NCBI GenBank assembly: GCA_036244855.1
Contig: BQKZ01000074.1
Location: 87,371-151,370, forward strand
Length of the DNA: 64,000 nt
From: Temnopleurus reevesii
Lineage: Eukaryota > Echinodermata > Echinoidea > Temnopleuroida > Temnopleuridae
Reading direction: 5' to 3'
Made by a program: the position numbers and the translations under genes. Position 1 is the stretch's first letter, and every line of letters begins with the position of its first letter. The notes beneath the pieces are model-generated. The model was not told the origin of the DNA and did no database searches. It was given only the letters and a program-made list of their open reading frames with translations. Below are positions 12,741-26,254 of this stretch, in pieces.

Positions 12741-15700
12741 TGTGATTGGAGCCAAGTGATGTTAGGAAAGGTCCAGCCAGCATTGTTATAGGGGATTGTG
12801 GCAGATTATCTTGATCAAATGTCTCAATTTCACATAAGCTTGATAAGAAAATGCAATTAGCACATCAAATTAATGAGATCCTTGACATAACCCCTATGTA
12901 AGTTTCAAGTATATCGTTCACACTAATCACCAATTTAAAGATCCAATTTCCTGTCATTTTGCAAGACCTAAATCTTGCAAACGCTTTTAATACTTTCCAA
13001 ACAGAAATGAAAATATGAAGCCTACAGCAATTTAAAAATAAGGTATCTTTGGCGAAAATTTGAACATTATAATCAAAGGATCTTTGCACATCTGACATTG
13101 CAGCAGCGAAACTTCCAATGTACGGGAGAGTCTGCAATCTTGCCCTCTGTGACCTATGACAACTTTCAACACCTGCTCTTGGATAAGCAGCTACATTTTC
13201 AGCCAAGAATCACAGATGATTCACCATCCCTTTAGATTGACAAACTTTGCCATACCCACCCCGAGTTAGCTAAATCACCCCTCCGGTCCCTCCCTTCCCT
13301 CAGGGCTGAGCCCTTCTTCATGTATGCTCTTCATTAATAATAGCTAAACATTCATTTTCATGAACCCATCTACCTGCACGACTTAAGTAATGTAGTGGGA
13401 AAATTCCCTCCAAACTAAGTTGCAAAGTATTGTCAGAGAGCAAAAGCAAAGATTTTTGGGGCGATACATAGATGTAGTAAGAAAAGGTTGGTCTGCTTGT
13501 CATGCTTGTTGGTCTATGTAAAGTCTAGGAATTTTGACTGTTAACAAGGGAACTGAATGAACACCACTGTTTGAGATGGTGCAGCTTTCAGTTTCAAACA
13601 TTCAAGTAATATCTCTTGTCATCCTGCTAGTTACGTCCATCTGTCCCCATCCCATCGTCCTTAGTATCCCATCATCCCCTCATGTTCTTTTTTTCTCGAG
13701 GCAAGAAGGGTACTAATCCTGAACATAATCTAATCCATTCCTACCCTACCCATCTCCGACTCCCAAGGGGAGTAACATTTACAATGTTTCACTTCTTTGT
13801 CAGAATTAACAAACAAACAAACTTTGAGCCCTTTTCGCACCCTTTAATCTAGCAAATAATGCATGGTTTAATCTAAAAATCAATACCTCTTTTTATCTTG
13901 TGATGAAAAAGGCAAACCTTATAAATCTGTCTGGGGAGGTTTTTGTTAAGCCCTGAAACATTACAAGAGGAAAATGAGGGGGGAAGTAAGGCACCTGTGT
14001 GTTTTCACCGTATAATTTTAGCGCTTTTCCTGCTTTCATGTTTACCTTTTTCGGCAAGTAAATTTCATGTAATTGCTTTGGACATATTTTGCCCGCTAGA
14101 GCTTCCTATGTAATTACAGAGTTGGAGCAAAAAATGGTGTACATGTATGTCTTAATTCAATGAGGAAAGTTGTAGGGACTTTAATTTATATTAGATTGAA
14201 AATTGTACAAGCTTTATGATAATGTTGTGTGAAGCTTCATGGTTTTATCTCCACTTCAAATTGCATATTAAACCGTCCATCACAATTTGAATTATAAAGC
14301 CAAGATAGTGAATTGATGAAGTAACTGATTTTTGTAAATCACCTTGTTGGGTCTCATAAACATCCAATCGACATTATCCTTCAACCAGATTTCAACAAAA
14401 TCAGATAATTTGCAGCCACTTTCTAATCACTTTCGACCATTGTTGTAATTCTCAACACAACCTTCAAAGTCTGAGGACTGTTTTGGTCCACAATGTGCAT
14501 TTCTTCAACTAAAAATATTCAAATTGTTCGGCTTGCTTTCAGGTGACATGTCCGTCTTTGTTCATTTTTTCCTCCTTCTACAAAAATCTGATCTTTGTGT
14601 GGGATCTTCTTTATGTGGTTTCCTTGAGACTTCGAGTAAATATGTGAAACACAGCGAGATCTTTATGGCAGCCATCTTTGTTTGTCTCTGTGGTAAATTG
14701 GACCTCTGGTTTGAAAGACTGCCCTGTCTGATCTGTCAATATGATAACAGTCTGACTTCAATATAACCTACAGAATAACCTAGTGAACTTCTTTGACTAT
14801 TACCACACCCCCTTAAATTTTCAAAAGAAAATAAGAAATGTTTGCAACATAGGGCTACACAGAAATGTTCAGCAGAGTTCATGTACATGTAGAATCACAT
14901 GTACCAACATTTATCTAGATGAACAAATCGCTCCATCCTCTTAGGGCAGGAGTTGCTTCAGAGGACACCAAACCACAAAACCACCCCATGATAGAAAATC
15001 ATCGAAACCATGGATACCCCGAGGCTCCGCCTTTGTTTCTCTAAGCTTCTCATCTGTGTGACAATTCATGTGATGGCCCAACGCTTTGTCAGAAACTGAT
15101 GAGGGATTATAGATAACTACGCGGATAGAAAAAGTGTCTACTTCCTTACCAAAATACATGTGATTTGGTAAATGCTAATCTCCATCTTTTAAATAAACCT
15201 TGCTATGGCAGACTTGCGAGTATACTAGAATCTACCTCTCCAAACACTAACAGGGGAGGGCAATGAAATAAAGGGTGCAAAATAATCAGATGACACCGAT
15301 TGCAAAGCAATTGAAGTTGACCTTTCTAATGATGCAAAACTATCAACTATTGTGATTTCACAATCATATTTTGAAGCCTATTGACCATACTTCCTCTGTA
15401 ACCTTTCACCCCCCAACCTATTCCCCATGTAATTCTGTTGTAACACATCTAACAAAACACTGAATTTTCATACTGTACGATTATCTGTCCACCTAAGTAC
15501 GATCAAAGACTTAATTGGCATAAGAACTCAATTTCAGTAAAAGTGAATACGGATATATGACGTAAAATGACCCAACATAATCTTAAAATTTGTGTACCAT
15601 AATTATGCAAAATAGTCTATCAAATTGAATTTATATTGTTTTTATCAAAATTCACACGTTTCCTATGAAGTGCCAAACACAATAGTATACCTAAATTGTT

Positions 15701-16236
15701 CTTCCTTTCCAATTCCATTATGAACTGTATATCAAAATACCATATGGCCCAGAGAAACTAAATCACAAAAAATGGATCACACAGTAGTGCTTACAAGCGT
15801 TAAACGTGACAATAACTTCACGCTAATATGGGCATCACCCTTATCTGATTGGCACGACCTACAAAACAAAGCAAAATAATCGAAACAAAAGGTCGGCTCA
15901 ATAAGTAAAAATAGCAAAGGATTCCCATCCCAGCATTTCAACTTCAAAATTCTCACAGCTTTTTAGAGTGGGTGTATGTAATTCTCTCATTCTAAGCAAC
16001 GGTTTAGACTCATGCTGGCATATTTTCACTCTTTTCATCTTTTTTTTATATTTTACGTTGACTGAGCAAAGATTTTGATGCTACACCTGTCGCATACTTC
16101 ATGCTCCAGTCAGAAAAGCGGCCGTGAACTTTATGTGGCTCGCTAAAATGGCAACCTAGGTGAGAGACAAGGAAATAAGGACGAAACTCGGTCCTTCTAA
16201 CTGACATGTCCGCTGTTCTATCAAGATGACTTAGAC

Positions 16237-16254
16237 CTCGTCATTTCTGACGAG
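16237..16254. other. Perfect hairpin, 7-bp stem (recurs in copy B near 43526-43543)
   Basis: CTCGTCA, the loop TTTC, then TGACGAG. It lies in a locally CpG-richer stretch of the 10-kb block. No function can be assigned. Confidence 0.45.
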
Positions 16255-18045
16255 AAGGATAATTTCTAAACCCTCTACAAGTTCCTATAAGAACATTACG
16301 AAGGCGCTGTTGCTCCGTCTTTCAAGAACTCCATACAGTTTATGCGATATGGGGTCCAAGATTAAGAATGTGACAAAAACTATGCGAACTTTGCTCTTAG
16401 GCAATGTTCCCCAGCTTCCTACTTCTTATCCACTCTCCTTGAAAAACGATTCATTATTAAATGTCGTAGTTTACTTAGCGTTTGAGCGATCTTTAGAAAT
16501 TTGGACAAGCTTGTCAAAGCACGGTGTAATCCTAAACGCCCTTCATCAATTGTGTTTCTGTATATATAGCCGTTAGGTGACTTGGGTCATATTACGAGAA
16601 ACTAAAGAATAATCTACATAGAAGTCTCGCACAAGGGAAAATTATTTTGAACATGTATGGCCATGTGAGTAAAGACACTGAATTTGTAAAGAGTCACAAT
16701 GCTCCGTATTTGTGCATCATTTTCCGAACAACCAAGGTACTACTTCTGTTTGTTCATTCACAAAAGTGCATGAATATAGATTTTATCGCTCCGTTCTATT
16801 GGTTTTTTTTGCAATATAAATACTCTTCACTTCAAGTACACATGAGCCCTATCATAAAGGCAACAGACCTATGACAATCTGGATTTATCATAGAAGCGCT
16901 AGCAGTGCATTACATACAGGACTGTACCTCCCTGAAAGCTGAAGATAATCATCTAAATCCTTCCATTTCATCTAAACTATCGCAGCTATTTCCACCCCAA
17001 TCATATTCCATAATTACTTTAGTTCTTCCCTAACTATATTTAAAGCATGACTGTAATGGAGCTTAATCCACAGAAACTAAACGATCAAGCCTTTTGTTGG
17101 TTAACCTTGACCAAACTGAAATATAATTGTATTTCTTTCAAGCTGTAAGCAGGTGACCCTTTGCCATATTTGAAATATCATTATTCTTGAAGGCTCAACT
17201 TAGAGCTATGATGTCTCAAATTATGCCATTAAAACGGAGTTTGACCAAACAGCGCTGGGGTATATTGCCTTGATCTGCACAAACCCAACAAAAACCAAGG
17301 GGTTTGGGGAAAGATTTTAAAGCACTAATGATGATAAAGCACCACTAGCCTCAAACAGTCAATGAAACAAATGCATTGGATTCAGATGCATTTATCAATC
17401 AAATAGTCTGCATAATATCATCAAAATTCTAAGCTACTCTAATCGATCTTGTTGAATAAGCTCTGTCTCTAGTCTGCACAAACTTATTTTTTCCTTCTAC
17501 CAGTCATTTCATAATAGACCTATGTATTCTATACAGAAGTATGTAAACTGCATCGTTTTGGGTACCTTTACTTCAAATTTGGTGATTAACAAAAAAATCG
17601 CAATCTGCAAAATATTTAGGCTACATCCCCAAGAATAAAGCCAGGCACAAGGCAATCGACTTCCTACATGAAATGGCAGTTGATTGTCAATGTAAGCATT
17701 CTGAAGGGTCTAGTTCAAGTACCATTTCCCATTATTCAAAACACAAATACCTCTCCTTAAATACCCACTCTACGTTGATTCATTAGACCAACTTTAGTTT
17801 GGGACCTATTCATTGACCCAGCATGTATCCCTTATTGGTTTCAGCATGGTTCCAACATAGCCCAAACAATAGGACTAGACCGAATCAATAGAACCAGACT
17901 AGGTAAAGCTGGCTCATGAAGTTCAATACAACACAAACATTGAATAAGGACAAAAAAGGAGATAGACATAGACTCACATACTTGTGAGGAGAAGATTAGG
18001 TAGTGGTATACAATAAAGGACAAAATGAAGTGGCTAAATGTTAAA

Positions 18046-18046
18046 N
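18046..18046. other. Single-N assembly gap (right edge of copy A)
   Basis: One ambiguous base immediately after the last base shared with copy B. With the N at 7995 it brackets the 10-kb block exactly. Confidence 0.9.
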
Positions 18047-21000
18047 TAACATTTCATATAATCCCTTTCTCCTTTTGAGCAATTTGGAAATTAAATTCTG
18101 AATACATGTAGGGCAACTACTGTTGCATTTTTATAGTTTGGTTTCAAATCTCAATATTTACCAAAATCATACTCCAGACCAACCTCGCAAATATTGATCG
18201 AGGCTGAAACTGTTTATAGCAGTCTGCATTCAAAGCCTTGATTCTTTATTCCTTTATTCCATGTTCATGGGTGTGCATCATATATCATTGTTATGGGTTA
18301 GAGTTTGAAGTGAATTATTTTCAAAATGTTTCTTCATGTTGCAAAGCGTAAATATTAACTTTCGACATCAAAACTTGGGTCCGATTGCAAGACTGCAGCA
18401 ATATATGCAAGACTACATATTAGACTGTAAAATTTTGAAGAATCACAAAACGTGTAGAAAATACTGTTTGGAGAGTAAATATATGAATATTGTTCAGTGG
18501 GTGTACAAATAAAATACTACCATAACAAAGAATCGAGACCAGCTTTTCATACCAAACCCTAGACAATGAAACATACAGCTTTGCGTAATTTTTATTCTGA
18601 TGTTGCAAATTTAGTATTTCACCTTCATGCATCTGCACATTTTACAAGCAGCAATTTCAAAGTTTATGGAGGTTGAATTTAATCGCCAGACAACATTTGT
18701 GTTGGGGTATGATTTGCGATGTTCATGAGCAAAAATGATTCTAATTTTGAACTTGTGAACAAAAGAATAAACAGGCCAAGAATCCTTATGACCTTGTCTT
18801 TCATTGGGAAGACAAGGACAAAAACATTGAGGCATTCCCCGCAAAGGAATAGAGAAAAATGTTCATGGCAATCAAGCAATAACAATGGTATGGTGGCCTT
18901 GAGTAGTAAAAATCAAAACAATCATGCATTGGACAAGTACAGTGAGGGGTGAAAATTTCAACTTCGATTTGAAAACTTTTGATACCTTCCGATTACTTTT
19001 GAGGAAATGTTCACACTTCTTCACAGAAGAATTTTCCTTTGTCAGGCATCTATCGAACGATGTATATGGTGCAGTACACTAGTTTTTCAAAAGATATATA
19101 TCCCAATCCAATTGTGCATGGTTTAGCTGTTCCTTTCAAGAACATGTTATTCCAGCAAATGAATTTGAATGTAGTCTGCTGATCTTACAAGACTTCCTAA
19201 ACAGTCCCAAAACTTGATAGTCTACGTAATCAGTCAGTGAAATGGTTTTGTATTTGAAAGAAAAGCATTCTATGTACACCATAATTATCAAAAGAATGAA
19301 ATTGGAGAAATGAAGATTTTCTTAATGTCACTTCAAAATTGTGCATATTAGTCCTGGTAAAACAGCGTTTGTTATAATTTGTACTGAAAAGAATTCACAA
19401 ATTTAAAACAACCTGGAATCGTAGACTACAACACTTGTAAGAGAGTATGTAAAGCATAAAAGAGCCTCACTCAAAGTTTTCATCAACAATCACAGAAATC
19501 TACCCACCCATGATCCATTTTATCAAGATACAAATCATAATATTTTGACGGATTGCAAGACATACTAGAAAAAAATAATAACATGCAATACTAAACTTAA
19601 GCAAAAAAAAATGCTTCATTAATTCCCTACTTTTGCTTCTTAATCCTTGAAAGAAAAAGGAAGTTCGAAATCAGACCTTGTTTTCATAAATTTTGTCTGG
19701 AGGTTTGGAGCAAGAAGATAAACATTGGCTTCTTTTCATGTTCAATAATGAAATTATCACACATGTCTAGCATTCAATGACAACAGAGTTTGGTCTATTA
19801 GGTAAGCACTTATCATGTGTATCCATGCAGAAGAAAATACCCCATTAAAATGCCAGATTTTTTTATCCAGCAAGTTGACACCAAGTTCATGGTTGTATAA
19901 GCATTATTACCACCTTAATGAACCTTTTCTTGATGCTTTTAACAAAGGAATACATCACATTCTTAAGAAATGAGATATTTGACAGTGAATTTCTTCTAAA
20001 AACAAATTGCAATTGTTCTGTTATTTTTACATTTTTGGCAACATGTTTCATTATGAATGTTGTTGAAATTTTATGTTTATATCAATATCTCGTTGGGTGG
20101 TCCAAGTTCATACCTCAACATTATCAAAGTAATGCAGAATCTTGATATCTAGAAGTAGAATTGATAAAATGCCTGTGGTATTTTTATGCAAATAATCAAA
20201 AAAAAATTAAGAAATCATAAGCATTATAAATGAATGAAGTTTCCCTGTCAACAAATGTCCAGTTGGTCTATGCTGCATGCCTGTGCATTACAATCAACAT
20301 CCACTACATTTTATGCAAAATGTGACTGACCCCTTTAAACTCAATCCTAGCCCGCAGCTCATAAACCCCTAATGTTCCTGCCACACCCAACCCAAGTTCA
20401 AAAACAGGCCCCGCGAGAGTCGAGAGGGGATGAGCTTTCCAGAGACTGCCGAACATCTCCTAGAAAGTATTTCAGAACCCCCTCCCCGTCTAAAGCCGAA
20501 TAAAACCGCGGGCTCCTTCCCGTCAGATCCCAGACAAGAAAAGAAGGGCTGTTCGATGATCGTGAGTCAATGTTACTCTTCTTGTGCGCAAAATGAGAAG
20601 GAATGATAACAATTTTAGAAGCACTTCTAATCCTCGATCTCTCTCCAACTTGGAATGTTGCAATGATATATGAATGAAATGTGTACAAGGGGACATCTAC
20701 AGAGCAGACATTATACATCAATACCTCTAGAGAAGATCTGAAAGTGCATTGGCAGCGATTCATGTGCAGTCCCAGCAATCAATCGCATGATCTAATGCAT
20801 TTCTAACGGTGGATTACCCAATATTAGAAAAACACAATTCTTCAGAGATATTTTTTTTTAAATACCTATACAGAGCGCAAGAATATGAACTTTCCTCAGC
20901 AGGATTTTAATGCATGCTCTGATAAGTCCCTAGCAATTTTATTTCAAAGCTTTTTTACATTTACATGGCATTTATCTGATCTTGTTTTCCTGAATAAGCA

Positions 21001-24000
21001 TACAAAATGGTTATGGGGTGGTCTGTTTACTTTCCACCCACATAAGCCTACCAGATTCCACAAGGAACTTAAAAATATTTTCTTTCAATTTTTCCATTTG
21101 CAATATGCATGTTTTAGTGGTTGATGTAAATGTTATAAATCTGATTTGAAAGTTGATACAAGCATGAATGGACCATGAAAAAGCAAGAAAGAATGTAATT
21201 GAACATTTTAGATATGTCATGAAATATCCCATAATTCATCAAAAGAGGGATGCTATATAGGCCCAAAATTTTAGTTTGCATTCTAGCATAAGCCTCAAAA
21301 CAATTTGGGAAAACTTTGGAACAACTGAATGTCTGAAAGGCATTGCATGCTTGAAGTAGGCTTACAAGAATCAGAGGGTATTGTTTTTGTGTGAAATCTA
21401 GGACATGCAAAGTTCATTTGTGGGACTGAGAAGTGGATAAACAATCGTGAAATGTATCCCGCCATTCATGAATTTACATTTCCATGTCTGAAGGTTGTCT
21501 CACTCCGAAGAAAAGCCTACTCGGGCACGTTCAAAACAAGGTACGGTGAAACCGCAAAAAAATATGGACAATGATTCCCTCCATCTATTACCTATTGAAC
21601 AATGAGGTGAGTGGGGAAAAATGTTTTGCCATTTTCTAAAGCACCAACTTCCAAAAGTAGACAAAAATAGTGAATCCCTGAACCCTAAATCGACCATTAC
21701 CATACATTCTTTGAATATGATGTCATACGTTTCGAGGCGACGTACATATTACTGTAAATATCCCCCAGTCCTTTACAACTCTCGGGTTTGGAAAGAAAAT
21801 CATCCACTGGAAACGGTCTAGACTATCTAAGGCCTCAAAAAACAAGAGCTGGGGTGCTATTTCTTAGCATAAACTTTGCTCACACATAGAAACCAAACAC
21901 GCTCACAAAAAGCAGGTTTTTTGCATGTTTTCTCTTCCTTTCTTCTATGAGAGGTCTAATCGTATGGACTTTGTGACCCTTGCCTCTTGCACATACAGCG
22001 GAGAACAAGAAGTTTCTGTGTCTTCCCTTTTTTTTTTGCGAAACCCCCTTAGGGTGGGAGCTTAAAGTATACACAGGTTTGAAGGTCTGATTCAGTCCCA
22101 GCAATAGAGATCAGTGAATGTACCCCCACCTGAAATTTTATGAGCGTGTATTATGAAAATGAACTTGCAAGCAGGGCTTAGGAAATGGGATTCTTTATGA
22201 TGGAGAGAGGAAACCGCAAGGGGGCATTCAGGGCACGATTTTGCTTTCAGTCGTTCTCTCGTGTATTGAGGGATGCCAAAGTAAAAAGTATAGTTATTAT
22301 CATACCAATGGTAACAAAAAAAATCAGGTATTTGTTCAGACATACTTTTCAAGCACAATAAAATGGAAGAGGAGTCTGTTTCAAGTTTCTTTGTCGGCTT
22401 GTAACGATGAGTGGGAGCCAATAAAATCTACTATGGTCCGAAATTTGCAATTAAAAAAAATCATAAAATTCTGATAATATTTATGTGTAGATATATGCAA
22501 ACATTGATTACCACCAAGCATCATCATCTTTAGGACAAATGAAGATATTATCTCGAGCTGGAATTTAAATCAACAGGCATCAAAGTTTCCCTTGAATTAA
22601 AAGACCTAGCTGTCTACTGGGTAAATAATGGATAGAATCAAGAAATTAATGGACTGTTTTGATATTTACAACAATTAACCTCGCTTACAAATTTGGATAT
22701 ACCCTTCCAGCATATCTGGAGTGTAGCTTTCAAAGTGCCAGTCCACATGTATAAACGACCTCTTGGGGCGGAGTTTACAAAGCCCCCTTTCCAATAATAA
22801 TTAGCCATCTTTCAATGTTTACGTAACTAGCTTCCCTGACAGCCTCCATATTGTTTGTCAATTGATGATAATTTCATCAAGATAGGTGGTATGATAACTG
22901 CCCCTATCACTAAATACACAAATATACATGGTGAATATTTAAGGAGAGGGGGGAGGTCAGACTCATTTCCAAAATCTAAATAATCTTCCATTCTGCTTGG
23001 AAAACCACCGATGGGGACATCATAGTGGATTGTGTTTATGTTGGCGAAGGGGAGCCAAAATTTCAACAAGCAGGTAGAGAGGTGAGTGAACTTCTTGTCA
23101 TAACACAGGACGGCCACCTTCCCCGATGACCTTCGACCCCCAGATTCGCATATGACATCTAACAGTGATTGAAAATTACGATTCTGCCAGGGATACCTGT
23201 TCTTTGCCATGGAAACCAATATTTGCAATGAACCGTTGATATTTTGGCCAGACAGGGCAGGTTTTGACTTTGAGCTTGATTGGCACAAGGGGAACTTCTT
23301 GGGGGAAAGGTAAATGACATCCCTATTTGAATGGTTTGTTCATTTAATGCTCGATCTTGATGACTACTTGTAAATGAATGGAATATTTGTTGCTTGATTT
23401 GGATATCCTTCAACATTACCTGGAAAACAAACTAAATTTCAGAACAGATTGTGGTTAAACACAGAATTTTGATTGACAAATTACAATAATCCTACCAAAA
23501 TATTGAATAAACAGGACCAGAATGCTCTTAATGCCCCAGTAAAAGATGTATACATTCTACAAAAATTGTAATTCCTTCAGCTTCTACATGCAAGTTGCAC
23601 GTATGAAGGAAAGAATTTCTTGTATTTCGTTTGGATTTATTGATGATTTCACGCTCATTTAGCCCAGAGCTTTTCAAACACTCCAGCCAGATTTGCGCAA
23701 CCCACTTTCTGAACAATTTGTTATCCCCATTCTAACTCGACACTTTTCATCCAAAGAAAACATTGGGGTCAACCATTTTCCCCCCATGAATTGGAATCGA
23801 TGGTTACTTTCGGGAGCTGCCGTTACAAATTTGAAGGCGAAAGATTTGTTTTTCTTAAATTACCACATCAGGAATATCTTCCTGAAAAGGGGCCATTCTT
23901 TCAGACCGATATAATCATCAATTTGACAATGTCCCTTTCAGAACCGCAGAGGTGGAAAATTAGCCAGCCCTTTGTTTAGCTGGAAAAAAATGTAATTAAT

Positions 24001-26222
24001 TTCATATTCTGGTGCTTAGGGAACTGACAGCAATGAATTAGCGTAAGAAATATTGGAACCATAGCTGGCCGATCTCACTTTTCTTTCTTGTCTTATTCAC
24101 AAACTGTTTCAATTTTCAGAAAGACCATAAGAGGCAGGAGGTTGGCATGTGAACCCAAATTGACCCCTTGATTTTATGATTAATGAGATGTAACGAATGC
24201 ATACGCAGATGTTCTTGATAAATTTCGGATAAATTTCCTCTAAAATTTCCTCTCCATTGGGAACGGTATGCAGGGTAGGGTTTTTGGTGCAGGAGCGATG
24301 TTCATTACCATAGTCATTTCATTCATCATTTTCACCTGAAATTTGTATTGTTCTCATTTCAATTACTGCATGCTCAGACAGGACAAAATAGCATAAAGGC
24401 TTCTATGTCTCAAAACATTCCTGCTCATGCTTCAAAATATATAACGGGTGTCAATCTTTTTGTTTGATTTATAAAAATGGTTGTTTTAATATTAAAGTGC
24501 TCCTAACTATACATAAGTAAAATCGTGAAGAGGTTTGTGTATTGGGTACACAACCACAAAATTGTTAACATTCATGAATTTGACCCTATTCAACCTTCTT
24601 CAGGTCGTCTATACCATTTTTCAAACAATTAACACCCTGTCAATTAACAAAAAAATGTCTATATATTGAAATTGGTAATTCCCTTTGGGGAAGTATTCAT
24701 AAAAACAAATTTGATTTGGCTAAAGAGTCCATGGACAGTTGTATTCACCCATCAAAAATCCCCCTCAATCAAATCTTTGGACAAATTTTCGGGTTCAGAT
24801 TTACGAACCAGAGTAGGCAAATAGCTGCAAAATGGCGACACATGTTTTGATAATCAATCAAATTGGACAATTCTCTCAACCTTTATCATTTACACGTTAA
24901 CGCGGCAATCCAGACTGACAAATAGATTGATCGAGCTACCGTACGTTGTCGAGCATCTATCATTGGTACAATTACCAAGGGCGACCTCATCCCACCCACT
25001 CCAAAAAGAACAATTTACACCCACTTTGTGCACTTCAGTCAAGAACATGCAAATATTGACATTAAAAACATATCCCAATTCCATGTTGCGCATACTCGCA
25101 TACTTCTATACACTTTTGTTATTTATCACAATGTTTTCATGTTGTCCCAAGAGAGATTTGGGAGGGAAAAAAATCGCAAGTGCTTCATTTTAATCCTACA
25201 TTATGTTCCCCCAACAGAAGAAGGAGTGTGAAATGATTTTGCTTCTAAAAATGGCGCTGAGAGCAATTCAGTATTTTGAGGCAAAACATGAAGATTCTAG
25301 ACACTATGCCCGATTCAACATATTGGGTTACTCTCTACCATCTTGAAAGTTTGGAAGAATGGGGTCTTTGTGTTGCTATGCCAGAAATAATAAAAGGCAG
25401 TCTCGGGATGTTATCTTTGTCAGGCAGACAGACAGAAGATGTTCGACACTCACATAGTGAGAGATAAAGGGTAAATACAGTTCAAGCCATCAGATAAATA
25501 ATCCAAGGACTTCTAAACGGTTTATGACAGATAAACGTAGACACATAAATGTTCATACGAGCCTTGTATGTTCAGGTGCACCTTGGATTTCCATCATCCA
25601 AGCCTAGATAGTAGATGGTTCTCCTAATAGATCATGCATCATTAAAAATGACCTAATTTTGAGGATTATCACCTGAAGATCTGGATATAAATGCCAATTG
25701 TGAGTTTGAAGAAGGTAAAATATATTAAATAAGGCCTTACAAATGTTTTGTGAAGGTTAAAACGGGCTTTCAAAAAAGGATGCCCAGGTACTAAGGATGT
25801 CTGTTTGCAAGGCTTTTTTATATACCGGAAAATTGGTAAAGCCTTGTGAATTCTAACATTTCAGAGTTAAATAGACTAATGAAAAGATCAAGAAAATATT
25901 GTTACCCCTTTTTATTCATCCGTAAAGACCTCTTGCAAAATGTATGTCAATCGTTCAAGTGGCTTGTTTCATCAAATTACCACAGTAAAAATTATGGAAG
26001 TGCTCATGGTTGTGTGAACACGTTTCTCCAAGGGTTGAAATAATACAAGACTAGGCCCGATACCTCAAGACAGGTGAACGGCTTAAAATCGACAACTATG
26101 AGGATTTCACAAAGTCAAAAAGAGCTTAGTGACATTGCCATCACCTCTACCAAGCGCAAGTGCACATCATCGGTCTCCCTGTGCCCCCTTGAACTGCATC
26201 CCTCCAACGAGATTCTTACGAG

Positions 26223-26254
26223 ATGGATACAAGGGGTTATGGATACAAGGGGTT
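26223..26254 (+). repeat. 2 x 16 bp tandem duplication
   Basis: The unit ATGGATACAAGGGGTT occurs twice back to back without a mismatch, which suggests a recent duplication. Confidence 0.85.

Larger units (their letters stand above)
7996..18045 (+). repeat. 10-kb near-identical block, copy A (probable misplaced haplotype contig)
   Basis: This block matches 35328-45334 from first to last base in the same orientation. Differences are scattered substitutions and small indels, by eye about 1-2% overall, with a net 43-bp length difference. Both ends coincide with single Ns (7995 and 18046), and similarity stops at exactly the same points in copy B. The content is AT-rich and non-coding. Open frames of up to 113 codons are no better preserved between the copies than their surroundings. 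Inside are a 4 x 20 bp tandem repeat (12661-12740), a short palindromic allele (8829-8855) and a perfect hairpin (16237-16254). Two explanations fit: an allelic contig placed in a gap (favoured) or a real segmental duplication. Confidence 0.9.

Noticed and set aside
12865..13206. 113-codon minus-strand frame present in both 10-kb copies (also 40169-40510)
   Set aside because: Between the copies the differences cluster as several amino-acid changes in one short stretch. The frame is shared only because the DNA is shared; there is no sign of protein-level constraint and no known family.
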